64,000 bases of DNA, taken from positions 40,939,001 through 41,003,000 of the forward strand of contig JAYKKI010000007.1 in NCBI GenBank assembly GCA_039881145.1, written 5' to 3'. Within the stretch, counting starts at the first letter, position 1. The number at the start of each line of letters is the position of its first letter. Origin of the DNA: Druceiella hillmani. Its lineage: Eukaryota > Arthropoda > Insecta > Lepidoptera > Hepialidae. Below the pieces are notes generated by a model, which did not search any database, had not been told where the DNA came from, and saw only the letters and a program-made list of their open reading frames with translations. The position numbers were made by a program, and so were the translations under genes. This document shows positions 33,091 through 45,700 of the stretch, one piece after another.

Positions 33091-34751
33091 TAGTAAATAA
33101 ACCTTATTTTCTATGTAATAATCTGTATAAACTATAAATTGTTTTAGTTTATTATGATGTGATAAGTTAACGATTTTGTATGTGAAATTAGCATTTTTAA
33201 TAAAAGGAAGATTATAGTAAGGGATTATATGATATTTATCTTGTCTTTTCCTTGTTAGCCTTGCCCATAAGAACTGAAATCTGTATTTGTTATAAATGAC
33301 ATCAGCGCCCTCTGGAGATAAAATATACCTTCGGTTATAGTAATGTCCTTTTTCGGCGTTCCGTACATATAGTAACGAATCAAAATTATTTATTATGTCT
33401 AAATATGTAATTCATTAAAGCAATATAGTGTTTTATTTTTAAAAAATAATTCTTATATTGAATCGTAACATTACATTTTTACTTGATTAAAATAAGGCCG
33501 AAAAAGAAGGGTTATGATTTTTGCAGTCTATAGATGTGGGTATATGGGTATATCTGTTCTAGGGACTAAACTTGTGAAGCGATTTTAATAAATCGGATAT
33601 CGTTGAATTCTTTCTAAAGTGTTATAATCTCTATTCCATTCCAATAGAGAATATTTTGTAAACAAACCAAATTAACAGTTAAAATATGATTGGTCAGTTA
33701 AAACATTTCAATTAGTCGATGACTATTCACAAACTTGATTGCAATTTACTTATGATATTATTAAACCGTGTAACGCTATCAATAAATTAACTTAATAAAC
33801 TATCATGATCAATATTATATGGATATTTTTCTCATATGAAGAAGAGAAGAAAAATGGATAGTCACACAAAACACAGACGTATAAATCAAAATGACGTGGT
33901 GAGTGAAATATTTGCAATAAATTAGTTCCATTTTGAAATAGGCGATATTCTCAACTGTCTTTCTAGCGTGACGTTTAAGCTAGGCAGAACATGAGTTTTA
34001 TGTAATAAATATACATATACATGGTATTTGGGGAAAGAAAAAAAATTGTAATTTTTTTCAAATAAGGGTTAGTATTAGTTACACGCCGGTGTTTTTATAA
34101 TAATTAAGCTTTTGCTCTTATTAAACTATATAGTTTTGATGATTATTTTTAATGTTAGATATATTTATTTAAAATTAATGACATTAGAAAAAACTTCAAT
34201 GTTGTCAATGTTCGGTAATTTTTATACGCATTTTGGCATTATATTATGCGACATAAATGTGTTTACCAATAATTTTCAATAAAATGAATTAAATAAATGT
34301 GTAAACCAATTTTTAATCACAAATAATAAATAAATCCATATAATACTACTAATTTGAACACAAGAAAAGGGTTTACAATACCTGGACTGTTTTCTTTACT
34401 TTGTTTGCAAACATTCTCTTTTGGAATGGAATGCGGTATAGATAAAAATAGAAAATGGCGCTTGCTTTTAAATCACAATAATTCAAATTAAAGGTTTGAA
34501 TGTGAAAATTACAATGATAACTTTTATTTCCTGGAAAGCAACAATAAATAAATAAAAAAATCTACGTTGTAGTGCCTGACTGCCGTGCAGCACTTGTAAT
34601 AATAAAACTTTAAAAAACAATTTAACCTACTTTAAATAACCACCGAATAAGAAAGGCACCGAAAAGTAGAACAATGAAAATATGAGTACTTGGTTAGAAC
34701 TTTTGCGGTACAATATTGTTTCCGAACATAACTAAATTTGCGTAATAATTT
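33091..34751. other. AT-rich non-coding stretch
   Basis: No gene. TTTTGCAGTCTATAGATGTG with ATGGGTATATCTGTTC and AAATCGGATATCGTTG near 33518-33605 looks like a worn interspersed element but I cannot place it. Confidence 0.5.
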
Positions 34752-34817
34752 TACTTTTGGAGGTTTTTGGAATCGGCGAAAAAAATTTGTCACCGATTCC
34801 AAAAATCTCCAACAGTA
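34752..34817 (+). ncRNA. Candidate microRNA-precursor-like hairpin
   Basis: Arms 34757-34778 and 34791-34812 form a 22-bp stem with one internal mismatch (34777/34792), one G:U-type pair (34763/34806) and a 12-base A/T-rich loop. One further mismatch is followed by about four more outer pairs, giving a 66-base precursor-sized fold. Arm cores are GGAGGTTTTTGGAATCGG and CCGATTCCAAAAATCTCC. This imperfect, well-looped geometry is closer to a true precursor than the other hairpins in the window. I do not recognise a known insect microRNA in either arm. A transposon foldback remains possible. Confidence 0.3.
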
Positions 34818-37800
34818 GAAATATTGTTACACTACAGTCTTTTGTCATGTTCAAACAAGTCACGTCATGTCAAAGTCTTTATGTTAAGTAAATTGCTGTT
34901 TGCCTTCAGATTAAAATCGCTGACATTAGCAACTGTTTTTCATATTTCGTTGCTGAATGCCTGGTTTAATTGATGAACAATATCTCTAGAACTTCTTTTT
35001 TACATAGAACTCTAAACCATGCTTTAGGAATCCTTATAACTTGAGTAATGATATCCCCAGATCCACGAAATGAAAAAAATCGAGTACTTTATTTGCCTCT
35101 CGAAAAAATTCCATATGAATGTGTTAATTTTTGGTATATATGCGGGCTAGTGCGCTTTATCTCTAGGTTGAAATTCTGGGAAAATAGGTTATGACAAACC
35201 GATATGTTTTGGATATAAAACATTTCCACTTTAAATTGCGACCGAATAAGCTGCGGAAATTTATAACATGTGTAGTCCATCGAAGTACAACGCTACGAAG
35301 TTTGTTAATGTATTACATTTTTTTTCAGTTTGCGTTTGTCTTCTGTCATATGTCAGTAATAAATTCAATCAAATTGTATACGTCATTATGCGTATACAAT
35401 AACGCTGTTACTGCGGTATGATCCATTCACCTTGCGAAAATCAATTTTTTTCTTACTCCATATTATTGATTAGGGTTATGCAATTTATTCAACCCAGATT
35501 AAATTTATATTTTCATGAATTTTTTACCTTACACTACGAAATGTCTGACACCACCTTTTTAGAGGATTTTTTTCGGGATTTTTCCTGAATATAACTAGCA
35601 AATGTGTGTAGGTATTATATAGATAGGTTAATAATCGTGTTTGTTTCTCTTCATTTTACTAAATACTTTAAAGTTAAAGTTTTTAAGTTAAAAATATAAT
35701 TATAAGAGATTTCTTTTGTTTTTTTGGTCCGTCTTTGTTTAGGTTTGTTATGAAACAAGAAAATATGATAGGTTGGTATAAGACTATTTACAAAGGCTTG
35801 AGATAGACATTCAAACGTCTTGATACCGATATACTAAAGGAACAGATACTATTTTTCAACGTGCAACTCTACTTTGACGTTCGAAAACGACAACTCAACG
35901 TGCAACTGTACTTTCCCGTTCGCTTGATAGCTACGCAAGGAACTGTCGAGAACCAATGGGCGGTTGACCGTTTTTCCAGTGTAATATTTTATGAGTTTAA
36001 GTGATTTTATCTGAAGAAAGAACATTACATTCAAATAAGTGCGTCATTCAATGTACATATGTTAAACATTATGAATATTAATACGGACGTGGAATAAACC
36101 AGTCATACGTGTGCGACGTGATTATTGCTTTATTCAGTTAGTTGTCCCTAATATCTGTTTACTTATTGGAAACACGCTGTCATCCTATTATAAATCTTGT
36201 ACGTAAATTCACGTCGTATTTTTTTACGTGTCACGTTGACGTGTGTGTGGATAAAAGCTTTTTTTTTAAAGTTTGCCGTGAAACCGTATTGTGAACTTTA
36301 CGAAACAAAATAAGAATAGATGAAATATGAAGAAGAATATCTGTTTACCTCCGTCTCTTTCACAGGAGAAATCCCAGATGTTTATAATATCACATTGAAA
36401 ACAACGTTCTTGTTTGTTTCAGAAATCTCAAGACATAAAATAAAAAAGCTGTGAAAAGAAATAAATTCATTTAGATCAGGTGAGTTTATAACCTTTGATT
36501 TCGTTGACTAAATTAAAATGCTTTTTCATACTACTCAAAATTGGGAATCTGTGGTAGCTACATTTTAAAGACTTGACACCTTCCCGGATAAAGTGGCGGG
36601 ATGGATACTTAATTTGGCACCCGATTATGTCGCGATTTCTCCTTACTCACTCTTTATAGAGGGCATTCAACCTGAAAAGCAATAATTAACCACTTACATA
36701 AAATGTATTTCATAATCTAAAGATGCTCGTCTAACTCTCATAATAATTTTTCCATGGGCACATATAAAGGAAGCTACTCATAACTCCATTAACAGTGTGT
36801 TATTAAATAAAACAAAATTTTAAATTCATAAAAATAGCATTTAATGTTTAAAAAAAATACTATAGTGTGTATTAATTTTACGTACCAGTTGATCGAGCCT
36901 TGTACGATAATAAATTCAAATTGTTGAAAGCTTTTGCTAGCGGTTTTTCTCGCGTGGCCGAGGTCTTTTATAATTACGTACATATATTTATTAAATTGTA
37001 CTAACTTCGTCTTTTTCCTTTTTTCCAATTCTTACCTATGAGTGTACATTAAGGCACTGTTTCATACATACTGGAAATTAATTTTTCAGCCTCTAATTGA
37101 CAAAGCGCTACTATAAGTTAACCTCAACTCTTAAGCTAATTATAATGAATATATTTAAGAAAAATCTTTTAGTTATTTTCTATTGATAAGGTAATAAAAA
37201 ATTATGAAAATGTATCTTATCTTAAAACAAAGTTAATCCCAAATGATAATTTATTCGTACACCTTTCCTTTACATTTGTTTTGCATGTATACGTACCAAG
37301 CGAGCGGATTGATGCTTTTGTTACATTCTCATTCGACACATTCTTCGCAACTTAACGCACGGGTCTTACAAAAACTCATTCCCCCATACATTCATTAGAT
37401 AGATTGGGAGCTATTTTTGGAACATGTTTATAATTTATTTAAACAGTTGATTTCCTGTAATTATTTACTACGAATTTCTCAACTTTTTTCTCTTCTGTTT
37501 TAAAGTCTTCTACAAATTAAACATAGTAGTGACGCAGACGGTAAAGGTCTTTGTGTTTTACTGGTATTTATTCAGAGATTTTGATATTAAATTGATACAA
37601 CTGTAGATTTTCTAGTTGGCCATCCGGTGTTTTAACATCATGGCTTTTTCGAAAAAATTCTTTCTGTTAAATAAATGTCCTCTTAAAAAATGAAATGAAA
37701 TATGGTGTTTTTTGATAATCGGAAAAAATAATTTAAAATAATTTTAATTTTATTTTATTAAAATAATTTAAATTAATTTAAAAAAAATAATTTTAAAATT

Positions 37801-38825
37801 AAAACTAATTATTTTTTTTGTTTATTATCTTTAATAACTTATTTTCTCGGTGTTAAAAAAGTTAATACAGTTTCCTTTAAAATAATTTCAAATTAATTAC
37901 CCGGCTTCAATAAATAATATTACTTATTTACCCTGTGTTTAAATATTGGTGTTTTAAAAGTTAAACTATTAAGCTTCTTTGCAGTATCTTCCTCACATTT
38001 CGAATTCAATTTTTTTTGACGATTATTTGTCAATTTGTACCAATACTTTCGCATCATTTCAACTTAAACACTGTTGACATACATGGTAAGATACGATTCC
38101 TTAGAGTATATATTCTAGGACGTACCTAGGAACATATAGGATGTATACTGTAAGTGCGACTCACAATTACTTGATTATATAAAAAACCGATTGTTTTCCG
38201 TTCCACTTTTGCATAATAGAATATGAAGGCAATGACTGTAAAGGTCTAGACGACACTATGTGGTAACAGTGCGTGTTAATAAATAATGACAAACGGAGGT
38301 CGGGTCGCCGGCAGTTGCATTTCCGAAACGTGCCGAACATTACCGATGACATGCGAACATATAATAATGCTCGCTATTATAGATTACAAACCTCGCAATA
38401 TAAATTACAATTGTTACTTATATTTTTTACTTGTTATTCGAAGATTATAAAATCTATTTTAAATATCTGTCGTTAGTGTGGGTTTACTTTTATTTCTTTG
38501 TTTTTAATTTACGATCACTTTACAATCGGGCGTGCATCCAAAAATTGAATATGTCTATTAAATTGTTAGATCATAATGTCGTTAGTCACCGCAGAATCGA
38601 ATGGGATAAAATATAACAAACCGATCTACGCCAACAATAATATGTACTTTATTTTATATGCATTAACTTTGGAATAAGTTCAATTGGATGAAAATGTAAA
38701 TTTCACCGTTTTTTATGTCAGAATATATATAAAAACCATGTTATTTAAAAAAAATAAGCCACGGTGGTGCTTATTTTACTATAAAAAAATTACAAAAAGA
38801 AATGACTCATAATAAAGACCTCCGT
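34818..38825. other. Long AT-rich non-coding stretch
   Basis: No gene is visible in 4 kb. Minor items: a duplicated phrase at 35855-35925 (listed), small complex patches at 36560-36660 and 38230-38370, a CRE/E-box-like ACGTGTCACGTTGACGTGTG at about 36226-36245, and very low-complexity AT sequence at 37720-37830. All open frames are short and AT-biased. Confidence 0.6.
35855..35925. repeat. Imperfect 37-bp direct duplication
   Basis: CAACGTGCAACTCTACTTTG then ACGTTCG, and CAACGTGCAACTGTACTTTC then CCGTTCG, lie about 37 bp apart. The minus strand shows the corresponding repeated ...VQLHVE / VELHVE peptide, an artefact of the duplication. Confidence 0.8.
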
Positions 38826-40199
38826 TCTTTGTATTGTTAAAGGCGTTTTATTACTTTCACTTCACATTTATGATAATATATTACACACTTGGTAATAATA
38901 AAGATTAAAGCGAGAGAAATACTCAATTCTACTAAAGTTTTGCTTTATGATTTATTTTTATCGTTAAAGGCTTTTTATTACTTTGTATTGTTAAAGGCTT
39001 TTTATTACTTTCACTTCACATTTATGATAATATATTACACACTTGTTAATAATAAAGATTAAAGCGAAAGAAATACTCAATTCTACTAAAGTTTTGCTTT
39101 ATGATTTATTTTTATCGTTAAAGGCTTTTTATTACTTTGTATTGTTAAAGGCTTTTTATTACTTTCACTTCATATTTATAATAAAATATTACACACTTGT
39201 TAATAATAAAGATTAAATGCGAGAGAAATACTCAATTCTACTAAAGTTTTGCTTTATGATTTATTTTTATTGTTAAAGGCTTTTTATTACTTTGTATTGT
39301 TAAAGGCTTTTTATTACTTTCACTTCACATTTATGATAATATATTACACACTTATTAATAATAAAGATTAAATGCGGGAGAAATACTCAATTCTACTAAA
39401 GTTTTGTTTTATGATTTATTTTTATCGTTAAAGGCTTTTTATTACTTTGTATTGTTAAAGACTTTTTATTACTTTCACTTCACATTTATAATAATATATT
39501 ACACACTTGTTAATAATAAAGATTAAATGCGAGAGATATACTCAATTCTACTAAAGTTTTGCTTTATGATTTATTTTTATTGTTAAAGGCTTTTTATTAC
39601 TTTGTATTGTTAAAGGCTTTTTATTACTTTCACTTCACATTTATGATAATATATTACACACTTATTAATAATAAAGATTAAATGCGAGAGTAATACTCAA
39701 TTCTACTAAAGTTTTGCTTTATGATTTATTTTTATCGTTAAAGGCTTTTTATTACTTTGTATTGTTAAAGACTTTTTATTACTTTCACTTCACATTTATA
39801 ATAATATATTACACACTTGTTAATAATAAAGATTAAATGCGAGAGAAATACTCAATTCTACTAAAGTTTTGCTTTATGATTTATTTTTATTGTTAAAGGC
39901 TTTTTATTACTTTGTATTGTTAAAGGCTTTTTATTACTTTCACTTCACATTTATGATAATATATTACACACTTATTAATAATAAAGATTAAATGCGAGAG
40001 AAATACTCAATTCTACTAAAGTTTTGCTTTATGATTTATTTTTATTGTTAAAGGCTTTTTATTACTTTGTATTGTTAAAGGCTTTTTATTACTTTCACTT
40101 CACATTTATGATAATATATTACACACTTGTTAATAATAAAGATTAAATGCGAGAGAAATACTCAATTCTGCTAAAGTTTTGCTTTATGATTTATTTTTA
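38826..40199 (+). repeat. 155-bp satellite array with dimeric higher-order structure
   Basis: Nearly nine head-to-tail units; unit starts at 38961, 39115, 39270, 39425, 39580, 39735, 39890 and 40045 (period 154-155). Each unit carries GTTAAAGGCTTTTTATTACT twice, then a TTTCACTTCACATTTATGAT block and ACTCAATTCTACTAAAGTTT. From 39115 to 40044 two variants alternate: one with TTATAATA and ACACTTGTT, the other with TTATGATA and ACACTTATT. Two of the first kind (39425, 39735) also share AAAGACTTTTT. Expansion therefore went through a ~310-bp dimer. High similarity implies recent growth or homogenisation. No coding potential. Confidence 0.97.
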
Positions 40200-41084
40200 T
40201 AATTTTTTGCGACGAATTTCCCTGTTTATTAAGTAAAAGAACTTAAGGATTTACATGAAGGGTATGAATTTGTATTAAAGAGAACAACAAACCGAAGATA
40301 CCTTAAGTCGCAGTAATTGAAAAGGTTGTACATCCAAATTGGAACTTGTATTAGAAAATAAAAATCGAAAAGCAAAATATAATAAAAATTCAAATTTATG
40401 ATTTTTTAAAAATATATATAATTAACTAAAGAGTCAATAATCAATTTTAAGATTTCTCTTGATGATAATCGTTAAATGAGTTAGACATCATAATTATTTT
40501 TTTATAATAATTTTTAAATTCTTATGTATAAACAACTTTAGCAATACAAAAAATATTGGTATTTATTGTAATTTCTTTTTTCAAATCAATTTTTTATTAT
40601 AAGATAGTGCCAACTTTGCCCTTTTTTTAAATACGTCCTTTTTATATTCTTTCCTTTAAAAATTGTATTTTTTTTTCATTTAAAAACAGAAAAAGTGACA
40701 TTCGTATTTTCACTAAACCGAACCCTAAATTTCAAAGATTCTCGTTTATACTCATGAAAATTAAAGACAATTACGTATAGCCAATAGGAATCACTGGGTC
40801 ACTTCTAAAACACGATTGTGTTTAAGATAAATAATATTAAAGTACATTTTTTTTAAAATTAAAAGTGTTCTTGGCTGCATGGAGGAACACTTCATTTTCA
40901 CTATGCGGTCTTCGTACGCTGAACGCCTGACTACTGTTTAACAGTTCAGAAACACAAACGTGATAAGTAATATTTTTTGCCTATGCATTACTTATTGAAA
41001 TAATATATCATTACACGTTTTGTACATTCGTCTTGAAGCTCTTACAATTTTTCTAATTTTATATGTTAAAATAACTTTGAAACG
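40200..41084. other. AT-rich non-coding stretch
   Basis: Nothing recognisable; a slightly complex patch at 40870-40960. Confidence 0.6.
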
Positions 41085-41280
41085 CTAATATCATTGTCCG
41101 GTAAGGGAGCGTCCGTGTACCGGACACGTACTAAGTCGGCGCATATGTGATGCGCTACAATGTTGATATCGATGTCCTCAGGTCATACTTCTTGTTGCCC
41201 AGTCTGTTGGTACAACACGGTGAAACGCCATTGCATAAGGACTTTAGGGCTCCAACTGTATTCGAATTTTTGTCACTTGT
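41085..41280. promoter_or_regulatory. Candidate regulatory segment with TGTCCGG dyad
   Basis: TGTCCGG (41095-41101) and CCGGACA (41120-41126) are inverted copies, with GTCCGTGTACCGGAC (41111-41125) nested in the same place. The segment continues with complex GTCGGCGCATATGTGATGCG and GATATCGATGTCCTCAGG. No frame. Inferred. Confidence 0.32.
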
Positions 41281-41330
41281 AACCCAAATAATAACATGGC
41301 AGTAATAACATTGGTCGTAATAATATAAGC

Positions 41331-41379
41331 ATGTGTGTGTGCGCGTGCGTGTGCGCGCGTGCGCACGCGCGCCTTTCTT

Positions 41380-41438
<59 letters not shown>
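41331..41438. repeat. Compound (GT/GC)n-(AT)n microsatellite
   Basis: Alternating purine-pyrimidine GT/GC dinucleotides (41331-41373), a short interruption, then about 27 AT dinucleotides (41384-41438). The GC-containing half is a classic Z-DNA-prone sequence. Confidence 0.95.
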
Positions 41439-41440
<2 letters not shown>

Positions 41441-42119
41441 CTACAACTGGTAACGTAGGTTTGAGGAATTAGGGCAAATAGAAAGTTTTTTAACGATTAC
41501 GTAGCCCTCCATTCCTTATCTTAATAAAATGGATATTAGAAATGTTGAATTATCAGATCTAGTTTTGTAATCACCTCTGACTTTGTAACCTTTTTGCTCT
41601 TAGATTTTAACAATTTAAAATGCCTTTTCGAAATACTACTCATGGCAATAGTTGCGTATTGAACTGGCCGTTTCTAACAGGCGAATGGTACCGCCACCGA
41701 AATCGCTGTATTCGATCATTAACTAGTATAAAGAGCACCAGTTGTCGGCAGTGAAAAGGTTTATGACCACCACAGTAGGGCTAATGAACCCATACATACA
41801 TGTATTGTAAATTGCAGTATTTTTGTGGAAATCGCTTTTAAGGTTTTAGAGAAAACTAAGTTTGAAACTTGAACCTCAATTGCAAATTATGGAAAGATAA
41901 GATCTTTTTAGTAGAAACCTATAAGGATAAAAACAAGTTAATACACGAGGAAACACTATGCTAATATTTTCATGATTTACTTTATCACAATTGCTGACAG
42001 ATATTCTATTTTCAATGATCATCTATAATGTTACTTGAGAAAAAAAGAAAGATACTTAAATTTGTGACCTCTCTCTTCTGGTTACTTTATTGTATCTCTG
42101 CTAATATACTGATCTCAGC
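41439..42119. other. Non-coding stretch
   Basis: Mostly AT-rich. A small complex patch at 41655-41760 (GAACTGGCCGTTTCTAAC, GGTACCGCCACCGAAATCG) might be regulatory but is too short to call. Confidence 0.5.
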
Positions 42120-42420
42120 AATAAGGGGTATAACGTCGTACCCACCCGACACGTGGCACCGTACAATATGTCAGTGAACGCGCGGAGCGTACGCAAACGA
42201 TCGCGGCTCACGTGCGACTAATTAAGAGGTCCTCAACGTCTTTGGATGCAGGCGGCGTGCACGATCGAGGACTTGCGCCCGCTTTGTCGTCTGCTATGAC
42301 GAACACTATTTGCTTGGGGTTTTTTATGCGTATAGCTGTTACTAGAGATGGAGATTTAAGCGTGTTCACGTCAAATCAACAAACAGTGCAACGTATAAAC
42401 GTATGCCACGTTTAAATATT
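42120..42420. promoter_or_regulatory. CpG-rich candidate regulatory island with two CACGTG boxes
   Basis: Two canonical CACGTG E-boxes (42150-42155 and 42209-42214) lie about 60 bp apart, the second next to CTAATTAAG (42218-42226), a homeodomain-type site. GAACGCGCGGAGCGTACGC and GGCGGCGTGCACGATCGAGG add CpG content. The overlapping 67-codon frame has no domain. Confidence 0.42.
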
Positions 42421-42899
42421 GTGTATCTTATTAAGTATTGATACCTTCACACAGGTTCCGTGTTCCAGTGAGGTTGTCAAGCATTGACGAGAAAACGTCA
42501 ATCATTTGTAAACATCATGGAGTATTACGTATATTCTTTGTTCTTATAAGGAGACGTATAACTTATAGCAAAAGTGTATTTATTGAACTTTTTTATCTAT
42601 TTACAATGCAGCTCCATATCCTAGAAAATGTATTATAGGAATAGTTCCTACAAAAACATAACAAAGGTTTTTGACAATCTTGATATAATCAAATCATGTT
42701 TTGAAAGTGCTTTTATTTATCTCTATGTACTTCATAATTATGTTTTTTTTATTCATTTGTCCTTTTTTGTTTAAGTCTGCATGAAAAAAGTGCAGTCAAA
42801 ATTGGTGTTATAACGATGTTGAAAGGAGACTAGTCATATCGAGTTGCTAAAATCAATTGTAAAATACGACGTGCTTTTATTTTTTTATAATATTGTTAA
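42421..42899. other. AT-rich non-coding stretch
   Basis: Nothing recognisable. Confidence 0.6.
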
Positions 42900-43172
42900 A
42901 CGCCCTCTACATTACTCGTGAAGTTACCTCGACGAAGTGCTCGTCGAAGTTGATCGCAGTCTGAAGTACGTGACTGCACACTCGTGCAACCTAGCGAGGA
43001 GCTCAGTCGCCGTGAGTCTCCCGTACGTTAACCTCGCAAAGTCCTTTGACTCGGGCGCGAAAAATTGACAGCGATCGAAAGTCGCCCGAGGAGAGGCGAG
43101 GTTGCACAAAGCGTATCGAAGTACCTCACTACACTATTCTCTTCGCCTAACTTCGCGAGTAGTGTAGTGCAG
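42900..43172. mobile_element. Short inverted-repeat element
   Basis: CTACATTACTCGTGAAGTTA (42907-42926) and TAACTTCGCGAGTAGTGTAG (43148-43167) are inverted copies with two differences. Further inside, GTGCAACCTAGCGAGGAGC pairs loosely with GAGGAGAGGCGAGGTTGCAC, so imperfect symmetry extends over much of the 265 bp. It is GC-richer than its surroundings and has no frame. A MITE-like DNA element is the best reading; a clean target duplication is not visible. Confidence 0.55.
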
Positions 43173-44661
43173 TTATTATATTATGAACATACAAGTTCGT
43201 TGGAATAACAATATCAAAAAGTGAAAATGTTTGAAAATTACAGTAAAAACATTGTAAACATTTTAGTGAAAAAGAAGACATTGACCCACGTACATTTATT
43301 TTAATATATACTCTGTAATTTTCTTTGGGGAGGGGGGACTTCAGACCGTTTCAACAAAACTTCTTATATTTGTCATGAATTTAGTTACTCTTGCTCGCTT
43401 CATTTTCAATAAATCACACAGATTTTATCTTTTCTCTCTTCTTCTTACTAGTCAAAATTGTTAAATATGAAAATTCATGGTCTTTCGCCGAGTCCTTATT
43501 TATTCTTTAACTTTGATATTATATATAAGTGATTCATATTCATTTGTCTTTATGTTCTCAAGTGACAGATGTGCGATTTCTACTAAATGAAAACCGACAC
43601 ATGATATCGAATTACTATAACCGATATGGCAATGTTGTAATAAGCGGTGTTTCAGATAAGATGAGTATGTGGGATCTCTAATTTTCGGCGTTGTAAGCAA
43701 TACCTTGTTTCTAAGTCTCTCCAGGACTTCTAATTTTCGGCGTTATAAGCAGTACGTTGTTTCCGAACACTTTCTTTTACCTTAACTAGTTCTAAAAGAT
43801 AGTCTCTCAGTTTTTGTACTCTTATTCTAGCGTCCTATATTTTACTTGAATTTAATGACTAATTAAAATCTTTCCTTTGAACGACGCTAGATCGAAACTA
43901 CGAAATATTAACAAAATATCAAATTATGTTCGAAATAAATTTTTAACATAAGCATAGAAGTTACTGTTCAGTATAAACACAAGTGAATATAAGTTGGTTT
44001 GTAGTAGAAAAATTTATTAAGAGTTTTAACATTATAAAATTATGTATTAATGTTAAGACTTTCGAGAGATCTTTCATAAGTCATTATTTTTTTACAAATA
44101 AGACATTTTCATTCAACTTTTATTTTTAATACTTAGCATAAGGACGTAGTTCATATTTGACCTGTTTATGTTATGATTTGACTATTGGACAGTGTTACGT
44201 GAAAGCGTTACGGAAATAACGCGATGGGAGTGGGCTACGCTTCAGTCAGTTTATCGTTGGTGCGTTAACTTGTCGTATAGCATTTAATAAAGTTTAACGG
44301 TTTTAGTGTACGTTCTTTACGACAAAATCGAGCAGTGTTTATGATTATATGTTTTATCTAAAATTATAAATCTGAAACTTTGGATTGAATGTTTGTTACT
44401 CTATAACTCTATAATTTCTAAATAAATTTACTTTTTGGCACAGTTGTAGGTAGATTATTATATTGGCTTTTTGTCCCAAAATCTAATGTAGTTCCTGAAG
44501 GAGGAGGATGGATCCATATTTTTTATGATGTTTACTAAGTTCCTATTTTTCCCTTAGTATTGTCTGTAAGAAAGTTCTGTAAGTTTCGATTTTAGCATGT
44601 TTTAACTTATAACTGTGTTTTCCGAAAATTTCCAAATCCGAGGGTGTACCTCGTGGGACAT
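43173..44661. other. AT-rich non-coding stretch
   Basis: Includes a 52-bp duplication (listed) and a patch at 44200-44300 where GCTTCAGTCAGTTTATCG contains an insect initiator-like TCAGTC. The downstream element expected for a TATA-less promoter is not convincing, so no promoter is called. Confidence 0.5.
43678..43781 (+). repeat. 52-bp tandem duplication
   Basis: CTAATTTTCGGCGTTGTAAG and CTAATTTTCGGCGTTATAAG start 52 bp apart (43678, 43730), each followed by CA.TAC.TTGTTTC. Confidence 0.85.
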
Positions 44662-44716
44662 CATACAAAATTTACTCCTTTTGTGACTCGATCACAAAAG
44701 GAGTAAATTTTGTATG
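44662..44716. other. Perfect 25-bp-arm hairpin
   Basis: Arms 44662-44686 and 44692-44716 are exact reverse complements (core AAATTTACTCCTTTTGTGA) around a 5-base loop (CTCGA). It lies in otherwise ordinary AT-rich DNA with no flanking repeat. The perfect stem and tiny loop suggest a recent foldback event rather than a conventional microRNA precursor. Confidence 0.85.
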
Positions 44717-45479
44717 CTCGAAATATCGTATATTCGAAAATTGTATAATTATATGTTAAGTACATAACTAGTAACGAAGTTATGGGTTTAAATTACTTAA
44801 TTACGTAGCTGGCTTGGTATTTGTAGTTTTAAGACGCAAATCCAATAAGACAGATTATAATATTGAAGTATATGTGTATTTTTGTGAAAGAAACAAGCAA
44901 TATTTACGAAATAAACAGGAAAAATTTATTTATCATAAACCGTAATGTAATCTCCGCTTTTAATCAATTTGTATCACGGTGATGTAAAGCCATCACTGTT
45001 ATTTTTATTACATCTAAACTACGATGAATGAAAAGATTGACTGAAAATCTGACTACTTCGGCTTTAGATTGTAAGATCTTGATTTTTTTTGGGTTTTATA
45101 CAGTACAACAATCACCGCAAGTTGTATTCCATTGGCATGACAGAAATTATGTCATCGATACTGGGCTTAAACGCACCCAAAGGCCGTTCTAACAACTTTA
45201 AGTCTATATTTTTTAGTTTATAAATGCTCGAAAGGTGAAAAAAAGGCACAAGAAACAAAATAATGTCACGGAAAATTATTTACGTAATAAAGTTAAGTGA
45301 AGTAATTAACGTTAACGGCACGTTCATTAACATCACATTCAGAATAAGAAATTTTACATAATGTGAATAAGATTGTAGTGTACTGTTTCCCATATGTACT
45401 TGCCTCTAGTAAAAGAATATAATGTTTATAGATGTATCTATAGACTAAAAGTCAGGTTCCCCTAAGGAATTGTCTTGCA
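44717..45479. other. AT-rich non-coding stretch
   Basis: Nothing recognisable. Confidence 0.6.
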
Positions 45480-45700
45480 GTGCAGTCAGTTGACGAATTG
45501 CCCGCCGTCGTTGTTGCTATGTAGCGCACGATCATCGGGATACTGGGCTTCTAATCCGGCTCTCTACCAATTTGAGGGGACCAGTTGACCGCCCACCCGC
45601 GGACAAATGAATGGGCGCCGCAAAAGCTCACATGTTGATGCAGGACGCGTTGTCGTCGGCCGTTTTAGTGATTGTTTGAGTCTTTGCAATTCACGTCATC
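45480..45700. promoter_or_regulatory. Candidate regulatory island
   Basis: Complex and GC-richer: GAATTGCCCGCCGTCGTTG, CACGATCATCGGGATACTGG, GACCGCCCACCCGCGGAC, AATGAATGGGCGCCGC. No coding frame. Inferred from composition. Confidence 0.38.

Noticed and set aside
38826..40199. CRISPR-like array
   Set aside because: The repeated unit is a continuous 155-bp satellite without short repeats separated by unique spacers, and the DNA is eukaryotic.
44240..44300. TATA-less promoter with initiator TCAGTC
   Set aside because: The initiator-like word is short and no proper downstream promoter element is at the expected spacing.
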